Assembly: GCA_002099365.1 (NCBI GenBank)
Contig: MSED01000005.1
Coordinates: forward strand, 1,302,001 to 1,366,000
Origin: Phialophora verrucosa
Lineage: Eukaryota; Ascomycota; Eurotiomycetes; Chaetothyriales; Herpotrichiellaceae
Direction of reading: 5' to 3'
Length of the DNA stretch: 64,000 nt
How positions within the stretch are numbered: position 1 is the first letter of the stretch; the number at the start of each line of letters is the position of its first letter. Shown one piece after another: positions 44,681 to 54,129 of this stretch. Below the pieces are notes generated by a model. The model ran no database searches. It was not told the origin of the DNA and was given only the letters and a program-made list of their open reading frames with translations. Both the position numbers and the translations under genes were made by a program.

Positions 44681-45063
44681 TCAGGATACATCAAATGACT
44701 TCTCCCCATCCTTGACTGCAATGTCTTTGACCTCGACCTTGACTACATGAGCCGCCCTGGGTCCCTCGTTGAGATCCGCCTTCAGTTTCTTTAGTGCTTC
44801 ATCATCACCTTGCGCCTCGCCAGCAACCTTGGAGAGAATGTGTCAGTAGGCAGTGTCATGTTCTCCTCGGTGCGGTTGGACACTGACTTTTCCATCTGAG
44901 GTGTTGGAGACAAATCCAGTGACTCCGTAACTAGAGGCTCTGTTCTGAGTGAAATCGCTGCATGATTCAGTAACTGGGAGATCCGATCGAACACATGGAG
45001 TGCTTACCGAAAGCAGACACCCTGCACCCTGCCGTGGACGGTGAACGCGATTCGCTTGGACAT
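44681..45063 (-). CDS. Acylphosphatase
   Basis: Small enzyme hydrolysing the carboxyl-phosphate bond of acylphosphates such as 1,3-bisphosphoglycerate and acetyl phosphate; cytosolic. Three short exons (45063-45008, 44957-44888, 44827-44681) encode 90 residues, the usual length. Introns are 50 bp (GTAAGC/CAG) and 60 bp (GTCAGT/AAG), and all phases fit. The protein starts MSKRIAFTVHGRVQGVCFR: VHGRVQGVCFR is the phosphate-binding loop with the catalytic arginine. Exon 2 gives DFTQNRASSYGVTGFVSNTS, where N22-region asparagine and GVTGFVSNT are the second family signature. Exon 3 gives VAGEAQGDDEALKKL and GPRAAHVVKVEVKDI. Because each exon is short, no single reading frame shows the gene. It is divergent from the unrecognised gene at 45.9 kb. 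Confidence 0.93.
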
Positions 45064-45854
45064 ATCGAAGTGACACGCTTCGTATAAGAAACAGTTGGGT
45101 CTTCTCTGGAACGCCGTGTGTCTTCAATTGACGAGCGAGACGAAACTCTCGATTTGTCCCCTACGCTCTTGTTATCCCGTCCAAATTGTTCAGGTTTAAT
45201 ACGTATGCGGGGCATTTCAAGAGCAGAACCTATGACGCCAGAACACCGTAATGCTAGGCGCGCTGACGCTGCCGGCAACAAGAGGCGTCGGCCTCGGTGT
45301 TCCTGAAACTTTGATTCAAAAAAGCGCGTCCCCGCAGAAACTCACGCCTGGATGTCAACAAACTCGTTTCACATTTACCATCCTAGTTTGAAAGCCGAGT
45401 TCACTACAAGACTCTTCGCTCTGCTCATGGATCGCGTGCTGATCAGGGGGATACCGAGTCGCTGGGTTCCAGGTCATTGCATTGATTCTTGGTCCGGAGG
45501 TAGTTAGAAAGAAATCGTGGCTGTCGATGAAGCTGCGGTCACTGGTGGTTGCACTTTCTCCCCATGTTCCCCTTTTCGAAGGCACTAGCGTTTATCCAAT
45601 TTCACCTCAGATGCCACTCACTCGTTGCTCTTCGCCATCACCGTCTTCTTCTGTCGTGCTCTCTTGATCTGTTCTCATCTGCTGTCGCTCGTTGCCCTCC
45701 TAGTTGACTTTCGCCGTGTGACTGCCGGTCAGCGCGTTTGCCTTTCTCCCTGCCACCCAGTCAGTCGAGGGTGCCGCGTCTCCTGTCCAGGTCACAACGC
45801 CGCTTGTGTCTCCTGTCAAGATCTTTGACACCTGTTGGTGCCGGCACGGCCGTC
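45064..45854. promoter_or_regulatory. Divergent promoter, acylphosphatase / unrecognised gene
   Basis: About 790 bp between two divergent starts. The 45580-45850 part is strongly pyrimidine-rich, consistent with promoter and 5' UTR of the plus-strand gene. An open frame runs upstream of the plus-strand ATG but lacks a convincing start. Confidence 0.4.
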
Positions 45855-47453
45855 ATGAGCACAGATCTGGACCTCTCGATATCGACCGCCACCTCACGGT
45901 CGCCGTCGGCTTCCCCGAATCTGCTTGCAACCCCCGATACCTCCAGTTTTCTATCAAATCGATCGGTTTCCGGATTCTCCTCGATATCGAGTTTCTCCTC
46001 ATACTCAAATGGCTCCACCTCTTCTCGAACAAACTCGAACTCTCGTCGACGTGGCTATGTGCGCCCCCAGGGGGGTTCGTTTGCTGAATCGGCAAAGAAC
46101 CGCGAAAGCGTCATGAGCCTCGGCAGCATCGCCCACCTGCAGTACTATTTCGCTCGGACAGGATTGCTTGATGGCAAAGGAGGGCAGATGGCTAAGAAAA
46201 AAAAGAACGGAGAATACGATATACCCAGGTCAGCTTTATCGACGGACCAGGACCTAGTCGAGTCGCCCGTTGAAGATGAGGCTCAGGCCTTGTGGGATGC
46301 CTCCCAGGAAGATGGAGCCGACCTGATGCTACCACCTACTGTATCCACATACAGCCATCGATCGACATACGTTGCTCCGCCACCCGACCAGAAAACCATG
46401 AAGAAGGAACTGGTGGAGGCCCTGGAGAATGCTTTGCAGGCAGTCGAGTCGTGCGAACGATCAGGCAACGACGATGCTGAAGACCAAGCCCAAGGATTCT
46501 ATGAGATTCAGGGACTGCATGTTCTGGATGCCACGACGCAGGCAATTCGTGCTGCACGGCTCTACTATACACTTCATCCCAACCCCCAAAAATTGAACTC
46601 CATCAAGTCCGACCAAGAGCTACGCAAGGACCTCTATTCCGTGCTGGACGTGCTGAAGAAATGTGCTTCACGGAATTTTGCCGGTGGCTTCCGTGAAGAT
46701 GAAAGACTTGCTGTCTTGGTCTGGGTATCCGATGTGGGCATGATGATCGATCGAGAAGCCAAGATGGAGGAGGCCGAGAGGACTGAGAGAAAGGACTGGC
46801 ATTGGATGGATGACTCTAAATGGGTTGGCCGAGAGCGGGAGAGGGACGTCAATTTTCTCAAATTCTTGCTTGAGGGAACTGGACAGAGCCCACCGGCCGA
46901 GCACCCTGCGGAGACGCCAGAATTCTTCCACAACCTCGCAGACGGCAAAGACCTCGTGAAGATGCACAATGCAGCCGTCAAGCGATCCAAGAGACAGTTC
47001 GACTTTATCAAGAGTTTCCACGAGGATGTGGCCAAGCCTTATCGACGTGCCGACAACCTTCGATTCTGGCTGAAGGCGGCTGAATTGAGATGGGAGCTCA
47101 AGCTTCAGCTGGATGTGATGGCTGTTGCCAACCAGGTCGAAACCAACACCACCTGGTCGTCTTTCGAAGATGTCGTCCGCCAATGGAGTCGCGGGGTTCG
47201 AGCTGAGCTCACCAAAGATTGGAATGGTGATGAAGAGCGCAGACTGCATGCTCGTGCACGCAGCTTGGCCATGGCCAGCCCCTTATCGAGCCCTGCTAGG
47301 AAGAGTTCTCCGGCTCCTCCTCTTCCTGCTTTGCCGAAACGAACTGTGGCCCCCAGCCCTCTGGGCAGTCCCTCGCGGAATCCTACGACGCCGGATTTAC
47401 CAGAAAGCCCCACCCCGAAGAAGGCACTCACGACTGGTGACGAAGAGGCCTGA
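45855..47453 (+). CDS. Uncharacterised fungal protein, 532 residues
   Basis: Single exon. I do not recognise the family. The ATG at 45855 (MSTDLDLSISTATSRSPSAS) is preferred: it follows a pyrimidine-rich leader, while the upstream in-frame extension (to 45738) is basic and low-complexity. The first ~85 residues are Ser-rich and disordered. A short conserved-looking block follows (SVMSLGSIAHLQYYFARTGL), then a long helical domain from about 170 to 480 with many Trp, Arg and Glu residues (ERKDWHWMDDSKWVGRERER, NLRFWLKAAELRWELKLQLD, SSFEDVVRQWSRGVRAELTK). The final ~60 residues are Pro/Ser-rich (LSSPARKSSPAPPLPALPKR), resembling SH3-ligand or phosphorylation-rich tails. No signal peptide or membrane segment. 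A cytoplasmic scaffold role would fit the composition but is only a guess. Confidence 0.75.
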   Translation: MSTDLDLSISTATSRSPSASPNLLATPDTSSFLSNRSVSGFSSISSFSSYSNGSTSSRTNSNSRRRGYVRPQGGSFAESAKNRESVMSLGSIAHLQYYFARTGLLDGKGGQMAKKKKNGEYDIPRSALSTDQDLVESPVEDEAQALWDASQEDGADLMLPPTVSTYSHRSTYVAPPPDQKTMKKELVEALENALQAVESCERSGNDDAEDQAQGFYEIQGLHVLDATTQAIRAARLYYTLHPNPQKLNSIKSDQELRKDLYSVLDVLKKCASRNFAGGFREDERLAVLVWVSDVGMMIDREAKMEEAERTERKDWHWMDDSKWVGRERERDVNFLKFLLEGTGQSPPAEHPAETPEFFHNLADGKDLVKMHNAAVKRSKRQFDFIKSFHEDVAKPYRRADNLRFWLKAAELRWELKLQLDVMAVANQVETNTTWSSFEDVVRQWSRGVRAELTKDWNGDEERRLHARARSLAMASPLSSPARKSSPAPPLPALPKRTVAPSPLGSPSRNPTTPDLPESPTPKKALTTGDEEA

Positions 47454-47890
47454 GTTCCCGGCTGTGGACGATGGAGATAAACACCTTTTTTGTCTTGGAA
47501 ATTTGTTTTTGAGAGCGGCTTGAAAGCATCACGACGATACCCATGCATCTATAAGACGCAATACACCTAATCTCTGGACTGGTCGTGAAGACCAACGTAC
47601 CTCCTGCCGGCGCAGGACCACCCCAACGACCTGACGCCGAAGAGATTGCGGAAAGGGACAACCCTGCTTCGACTTGGCATTCAATGTAGCTATCTTTACC
47701 CCTATGGATTGTAAGGAGAATGAGCATCTTAGCTGGCCTATCATTGATCAAGTATTGGGGGCAATTTGGGGAGTTCCATCAGGAGCTCACTAAACATGAG
47801 TAATTCAGACTTCTGAGATACATCAATTCATACCATCTTCCTGCTTCTGTGTCTCTTTCTACCACGGGTCCCTTCCACGTCTGCCTCCCC
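47454..47890. other. Intergenic, convergent 3' ends
   Basis: About 440 bp between converging genes. Nothing recognisable. Confidence 0.45.
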
Positions 47891-48525
47891 TCAAGAAGGC
47901 GGCATTGTGTCGATTTGACCAGCATCTTCCATCGCAGGCACCCATTTGATCCGTTCCGGTGCGAAAAACTCGGCGCCAGGCTTGGTCTGGTTGAGGATGT
48001 TGACGTCGTCGAGGATGCCCGCCTTGATGATCCTCATACCATCAATCCCGCCGAATGAGTCTCCGTATCTGAATAACGTGGTCCCTGGTGTACACGCGCG
48101 CGCGCGCGCCGCTCCTGTCAGTTGTTTCCGACCCGACCCCAGAGCCCACCTCCCCAGGGTGAAGCACCGGCCATTCTCAGGGGACCATGCACTTACCGCA
48201 GTCGGGGCAGAAGCAGCTGGTGATGGATTTGCCACTGTCTGCTATCTTGGCGATCTCCTTCGGCGTCCCTTGGGTGACTTTGAAGTTGGCGCTGGGCACG
48301 ACGAAATTGTTGGAATAGTTGCCGCCCGAGATCTTGCGGCAGTCGGCACAATGGCAGAGCGCCTACTCCGCATACAAGGACATATTCAAGTCAGTCGGGC
48401 CTAACGACAAACTTTTGATCAGAGAAAGAGAGAGAGAGAGAAAGGTGACCATGACTGACTGTCGCGGCAAGATCACCCCAGTATTCCACCTTGATGTTTC
48501 CGCAGAAGCAACTTCCTGTAGGCAT
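47891..48525 (-). CDS. GFA/CENP-V-fold zinc protein (DUF636 type)
   Basis: Small zinc protein of the glutathione-dependent formaldehyde-activating (GFA) family; most members have no proven reaction. Three exons (48525-48460, 48362-48197, 48084-47891) give 141 residues. Junctions rebuild GDLAATALCHCADCRKISGG and CFCPDCGTTLFRYG. Zinc ligands are the cysteines in GSCFCGNIKV, LCHCADCRK and CFCPDCG, the standard arrangement. The C-terminus (GRIKAGILDD-like block, PGAEFFAPERIKWVPA) is typical. Intron 1 (97 bp) contains a GA microsatellite. Intron 2 (112 bp) has a 22-nt alternating purine-pyrimidine CG/TG run almost touching its 3' splice site. The start is the ATG of MPTGSCFCG; upstream in-frame sequence is low-quality 5' UTR. 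Confidence 0.92.
48088..48109 (-). repeat. Alternating purine-pyrimidine (GTGTACA)(CG)n tract in an intron
   Basis: Twenty-two bases of perfect purine-pyrimidine alternation, including seven CG steps in a row. It lies immediately upstream (in transcript sense) of the CAG acceptor of intron 2 of the GFA gene. Such tracts can adopt Z-DNA. Confidence 0.85.
48420..48444 (+). repeat. GA microsatellite in an intron
   Basis: Purine run of GA/AG dinucleotides in intron 1 of the GFA-family gene. In transcript sense it is a CT-rich run and lies near the donor half of the intron. Confidence 0.85.
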
Positions 48526-49783
48526 GACGGGCAGAAGTGGCAGGCCGCAGTCTGGATTGGAATGACACAGAGAATGAATGAATGAGAAGCTCAAACGATG
48601 GTTTTCTCGAGAGTGGTCAACGGAAGAACTCCAACCTTCAACCTCACCGGGCAATGATACGACGCATTTACCCAATTTAAGAGCGAGACATCTCTTAGGC
48701 AGTGTTGTCTTGTATCGCGGCACAAGGCCTTCCGAGGGCGACATCATCAAACTCAACCGTTCAACCGAAGCACGCGGGGTCCAATGCGATCATGGTCACG
48801 ATCATGATCATGGAAAAGCTCAAACTCTGTAGACCGGACCTCGCAGCGAGTGGGGGACGAAGAATAAAACTCCGCATCGTGCGGGCAATACAGGACTCAG
48901 TCCGGTACGAGACGTTTATGAGGTCGTGCATGTCTCGCTAGGATACTACTAGCCGCTTCGTGGATTCGTCCCATGACGTTGAACGGGGCGTCGACATTAT
49001 GACGGGGCGGGAGGATCTACAGCTTGCGATCGGTTGAACCACTCTTGCGGAACTTGACAGCTGCAAGAAAGGGTCTCCCGAGGCAAAAGACTATCTGAGC
49101 ATCCGATTCCGCCCTTGAGGAAAGGTGTTGGGCATCTTATCCATTCCATGAGCTCGACGCTGCATTCAAGATAACCGAGGCGCATCCATGTCAAACGACA
49201 CACCCAGATCCGCGCACAGTATGGGCATGGGATGTGACATGAAGGTTATTTGTTGCATTTTCTGAAGATGCCATCTTCGGTTTCTCCAGGCTGACACTGG
49301 CTCGGACCCGGGGCATACAGTACATATCAGATCCTTCGGATCCATATCCATATCGACCCCAGACATTGGCAACGGGTGATCAAGAGTCCAGAAGCGAACG
49401 CAGCTACGGAATACTCTTTCGAGATGGAGTCAATATCCTAGTTTATCGGATGATGCCACGCGTCCTTGCGTTCGTTGATTGCAGGGGTGGACGTCTGTTC
49501 GAGCCTCATGTACATGTACTTGACTGGAAAACAGCCACCGATAGACAGGGTGGGATGGAATGGGATAAGATTCGATTCGGATATCGCAATTCTGCAGAAA
49601 TTGAAGGGCAGAGGGATTCTCGGACGGTAACGAGAAGGAGAGAGGCACAGAGAGCGTTCTTGACTGTTTGCCAATGCGTCCTGTGATTGTAACGTTTCTG
49701 GGTATATGGGCTTCTCTTCATGGAAGTTGTCTGTCTAGATAACAGTGCTACTCAAGTCACTTAAATTCCCAGCCCGACTCTAA
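48526..49783. other. Intergenic, 1.25 kb, no supportable gene
   Basis: Promoter of the GFA gene and 3' region of the permease gene. A cluster of GATCATG-type palindromic words lies at 48788-48812. No coding signal was recognised. Confidence 0.4.
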
Positions 49784-51289
49784 TCACTTCTCTTGAGCCC
49801 TTTCGACCGCAAGAGTCTTTTCCTCATGATACTTCTTCGTGCCCAACGTATTGACATCATAGCCATGCTTGATGAGATATTGCCTGAACCGCTCATCCTC
49901 CTCGGTGATTGTATCCTGTCCAATATTGGGCAGGCACACAAAGGCAACAATGGCGCTGAAGATGCAGAGCGCACTGCTCACGTAAAAGGGGTATTGTCCT
50001 TGTTTGATGACATTGTCCCCGGCTGCCTTGATGATGTCTGGGAAGATGTAGTTGCCGACGAAGGCTCCGATCTTGCCGCACGCGGCCGCAAGGCCGTAGT
50101 ACATGCCGCGGACGGAGGTGGCTGATGTCTTCGACGCGATGAGGCCGATGTTGTCTCCGGGGCCGATTTCGCCGAGAGCTAGGAAGATTCCGTAGATGAC
50201 CACAAAGCCGCCGACCTGGGAGGCTTGGTCGAGGTGCTTGTAGATTGCGGTCATGATGAAGCCGACGATGCCCTGGAGCAGGACGCCGGTAATGAGACAG
50301 TACTTGGGGCCGATCCAGTCAGAGAGGAACGCGCCAATGATGGCACCGGGGACATAGAACAGGTTGATGACCGTGTTCCAGCCGAAACTCTTCCAGAGAG
50401 GCGCATCCGAGGGCAGCAGGAACGCCAGCCACGAGGAGGAGTAGATGCTGAAGGAGTACGTGGAGAAGTCGTAAACGAACCAAATCAGCGAAACCACAAT
50501 CAAGCGCCACCAATAGAACTTCAAAATCAGCCAATACGGATAATGGTTCATCTTGTTGCGGTTGTACTCTTCAGGCTCTTGGAGCTTGATCCGCAGGTAG
50601 AGCAGCGACAGAGGCGGAATGACTCCCAATCCTAGGCAGACTCTCCATGCGGCTCGCAGGTGCTTGTCCGTGAAAATCAAGGCGCAGATCATCGGGACAA
50701 AGGCGGCAATGACGAAGCCGACGTCGATGGCCAAGTTCGTGAAACAGATGAACCACCGGTTGCGATGGCCTTTTTTAAGCTCTCCGGTACTCTCCGCCGC
50801 GGCGACCGAGCCGGCAGGGTATTCGCCTCCAATACCGATTCCAAGCAGGAAACGATACGCCGTCAAGGCAGCAAAGAGGCCTTGGATGCTGCCACCCGCG
50901 CCATAGGAAGCAGCGCCGAGGGCAGAGAAGACGATCAGAATAACGGTGGAGATCAACAGAGAGTGGCGGCGAGACCAGTGGTCAGAGAGGTACCCAAACA
51001 ATAGCTGGCCAACAACCGTGCCGGCAAAGGCGATAGAGGAGACGTTGCTCTGAGCACTGGAATTGACGTATTCGTCCTTGTAGATTATCTTGAGCATGGT
51101 GTTGACGGATCCGATCACACCATTGAGGTAGCCGTCAGAGAACAGTCCCGCGCCGCAAGCGAGAACTGGCCAGGTGCGTTCCCATCGTGATTTTGGGACG
51201 GCGTCAAGGGGTGCCTCGTGGATCGAGTATCGACGTGCGGCTTCCGGGCCGAGATTCTCCTCGATAATCTGCTTCTCGAAGGTCTCCAT
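49784..51289 (-). CDS. MFS transporter, Git1-like glycerophosphoinositol/phosphate permease
   Basis: Plasma-membrane proton symporter of the phosphate:H+ branch of the major facilitator superfamily; yeast Git1 imports glycerophosphoinositol. It is a single exon of 501 residues with twelve predicted membrane segments. The start is the ATG of METFEKQIIEENLG (51289); the upstream frame reads like 5' UTR. Family motifs: ACGAGLFSDGYLNGVIGSVN in TM1, FGYLSDHWSRRHSLL (the MFS loop 2-3 GxLxDRxGRR equivalent), and GIGIGGEYPAGSVAAAES in TM4, the phosphate-permease signature. TM11-12 and the tail (PNIGQDTITEEDERFRQYLI) are typical. Expression under phosphate limitation would be expected, but no PHO box was identified in the upstream sequence. 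Confidence 0.88.
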   Translation of the reverse strand: METFEKQIIEENLGPEAARRYSIHEAPLDAVPKSRWERTWPVLACGAGLFSDGYLNGVIGSVNTMLKIIYKDEYVNSSAQSNVSSIAFAGTVVGQLLFGYLSDHWSRRHSLLISTVILIVFSALGAASYGAGGSIQGLFAALTAYRFLLGIGIGGEYPAGSVAAAESTGELKKGHRNRWFICFTNLAIDVGFVIAAFVPMICALIFTDKHLRAAWRVCLGLGVIPPLSLLYLRIKLQEPEEYNRNKMNHYPYWLILKFYWWRLIVVSLIWFVYDFSTYSFSIYSSSWLAFLLPSDAPLWKSFGWNTVINLFYVPGAIIGAFLSDWIGPKYCLITGVLLQGIVGFIMTAIYKHLDQASQVGGFVVIYGIFLALGEIGPGDNIGLIASKTSATSVRGMYYGLAAACGKIGAFVGNYIFPDIIKAAGDNVIKQGQYPFYVSSALCIFSAIVAFVCLPNIGQDTITEEDERFRQYLIKHGYDVNTLGTKKYHEEKTLAVERAQEK

Positions 51290-52365
51290 GGCTGTAGGTC
51301 TGGTTGTGTTGGAACCTGGCGGATGGTCAAGTGCGAGGAACAAGTCAGAAGGCTGTGGGACGAGACAATGTATATATAACTCCACCAGCCAGTCGAATGC
51401 AGTCGAGGAGAATCCTGGGTCAAGTCTCGAGAGATCGCCAGTCGGTCATGACGATACCAAAAGAAGAAACTGCAAGCAGGAACCCAAGCAGAAGAGCTTG
51501 GGGTGGGGACGGTGAGCTGGTGGAGCGGACGTCAGTCTGCAGAGTCCAGAAACCGAGGAAGCCAGCTTGATGGACAGCCGATCGATAGCTGTGATACAAG
51601 CGCTTCTCAAGCTCATGTCCGAAGACGGTCTCGTGCCCGTTGCGAAGGACCGATCTAATCGGTGACCAGCATCTGACACTTTGCCTGTTGCAGCTTCCCG
51701 CATGACTTTGTGGGAGGTCAGAGGGGAGAATGCAACCTCGGTGGCAAGCAGAGCGCATGAAGCGGCCTCGAGCTTACACTGAACGCTTCGGGATCGCCGC
51801 TGCTACGTACATGGATAGCGTGGGAGACTTGAACAGCTCCCAGGAGAGTGGCCGGCCTCCCACACTCACCATAGCTTCTACAAGTATTCAGGGGACGCGT
51901 GGCTGGGACAGAGTCGTCTGCCGGTGTTCCAGCCTCCAGCACGTGTATCAGATGCAGACAACATATTGGCCACGTTCTAGAAGGAATCGACAGAATTCTA
52001 AATCGAAAAGAAAAAATCCTTCAGGGCGTAAGAATGATTTTCCAGGGTGCAAAAAGTGATGGACACGCGGACACTTTGCGTTTCGGGGGCCCAAGAGGCC
52101 AAGAGCAACGCTTAATCGGCACAAACTTCCGATTCGAATGCAGAGGCGCGGGCCAAAAAGCTTGGTGCTCGCCTTGTTCGTGTCTAACTTTCGGCTGTTT
52201 CTCACTGACGTAGCATCGGCCTCCCACTATCACCACCTGATCTCTTGCCCCGACGCTCGACGTCGACGCCGAAGAATCGATTCCGCCGCGCGTGAGAAAC
52301 GTTTCTGAACCCGCGGCGATGATTGGAATGAGTCTGTGTATACCGGTGCATTTACAGTGCCGTCG
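51290..52365. other. Intergenic, permease promoter and ligase 3' region
   Basis: About 1.1 kb between two minus-strand genes. No recognisable gene, repeat or motif. Confidence 0.4.
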
Positions 52366-54129
52366 CTACAGTTTCGCCTTGCCGTTCCTGGTGCCACTCT
52401 CCGCCTTTGCCTGGTCCTTCAACAACCTGCGGAGGATCTTACCTGCAGCGCTCTTCGGTATCTCATCGACAAATCTCACGCCGCCTCGCAGCCTCTTGTG
52501 GTTGGCCACTTTGCCTGCCAGCCACTGCACGATCTCTTCTGCGTCCTTCTCATTCGTCTTGCTCTTATCGCTGGCCACCACATAAGCCCTGGGCACCTCG
52601 GTATGCTGTTCCTCGTCATTCACACCAATAACAGCGACGTCGTAGACCGCAGGGTGGTCCATCAGTTTGCCCTCCAGCTCGGCGGGAGCGACTTGGAATC
52701 CCTTGTACTTGATCAACTCCTTGACCCGGTCCGTGATGTAGAAGTTGTGCTCCTTGTCCTGAAAGCCCACGTCCCCCGTCTTGAAGAAGCCGTCAGGTGT
52801 TATGGCCTCTTTGGTGGCTTCTTCATTCTTCCAATATCCCTTGAAGACGTTTGGTCCAGACAACCACAACTCTCCAACCTCGCCGGGTCCAAGTTCTTTA
52901 CCATCCGGGGACATGTACTTCGCTGTCATGTTTGGGAACATTTTACCAACGCTTCCCACTGAGGAGTACCACTCGTCCCAGGGCTAGAACCTTTGATCAG
53001 CAGGGAGGCCTCGTCATCACCGGCTTTACTAGGTATGCAACTTACTTGTGTATGTGTCATTGGGCTTGTCTCGCTCAGCCCGTAAGCCTGGTTTATCTTG
53101 ATCTTCAGCCTTTGGTGGACGGTGTCGACCAATTCCTTCGTCAAAGGAGCCGCTCCGCTCGTGATCATCTTGATGCTGCTGAGATCGTACTTCTCAACCA
53201 TCTGATCTCTGGAGAGCCGCACGATTACGGGGGGTGCCACATAAATGAAGGTGATCTTGTGCTCCTGAATGGCCTTTAGGAAGACCTCGAGGTTGAAAGC
53301 CGGCATCACCACAAGCTCGATGCCGCGGTGCAAAGGTTGTTGGACGAGCCCAGTAAGTCCGTAGATGTGGTAGAAGGGCAAAACGCCTAGGATCTTGTCT
53401 TTACCTCCTTCGTACCATTTGCCCACGGCTCCTTTGATCAGCAGCAAGTCGGCAATGATATTGCGGTGACTCAGCATGACACCCTTCGGAAGCCCTGTGG
53501 TGCCTGAGCTGTACACCAAGAAAGCCAGATCTCTGTCAGGGTCCATCTTCCGCCGCCGGTATCGACTGGCGCCAGACGTCTTGCGGATGTTGGTCCAGTG
53601 CTTGGTTTTGTGACTCGGGTCTCGCTTGCTGCCGAGCAGGATGACGCGATCTTCGGGAATGTTGGATTTCTTTGCCGCTTTCAGTGCCGTTGACAAGAAA
53701 TCGGTCGTCGTCACAATGGCTTTCGACCCGGAATTGTTCAACTGGAAGGCCAGCTCGTCTGCCGAATACGCGGGATTCGCCGGCGACACGATACCTCCGG
53801 CAAAGAAGACGCCGTAGACAATTGGGCAGAAGTCGATGTCGTTGGGTGCGTAGATGTTTAGCACATCCCCTTTCTGCCAATCCCACAGATTGCGGAGGCC
53901 CGCTCCGAAAGCTGAGGCAGCTTCCTTGACATCCGCGAACGTGTAGTGTCGCGAGGAGTCCACCGCGCGGTATATCACTGCCAGTCCTGTCAGCGCGGAT
54001 GGAGGAGAAGTTAAAAACATAGTCCGTCCTACCCCGGGAGTCGGGAAAGTCCCTCTGCCGCTCGAACATCAACCCCCAAAGGTCGACGTTGGGGATCTCA
54101 ACATCGGGGAAAGACGACTTGGTAGGCAT
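52366..54129 (-). CDS. 4-coumarate-CoA-ligase-like acyl-CoA synthetase, peroxisomal
   Basis: ANL-superfamily ligase that activates a carboxylic acid through an acyl-AMP to an acyl-CoA. Three exons (54129-54033, 53977-53046, 52983-52366) give 548 residues. Motifs: A3 LVYSSGTTGLPKGVMLSHRN, A5 QAYGLSETSPMTHTQ, A7 GFFKTGDVGF, A8 ITDRVKELIKYKGFQV, A10 KSAAGKILRR with the catalytic lysine. The junction TQ/PWDEWYSS is rebuilt by the second splice. The protein ends AKL, a peroxisomal targeting signal type 1, so the enzyme is probably peroxisomal. The first intron has two in-frame acceptors nine bases apart (exon starting at 53986 or 53977). The substrate (fatty, aryl or side-chain acid) cannot be read. 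PEX11 is the next gene upstream. Confidence 0.9.

Noticed and set aside
48788..48812. GATCATG palindrome cluster
   Set aside because: Short, low-complexity word repetition; no stem-loop long enough to support a regulatory call.
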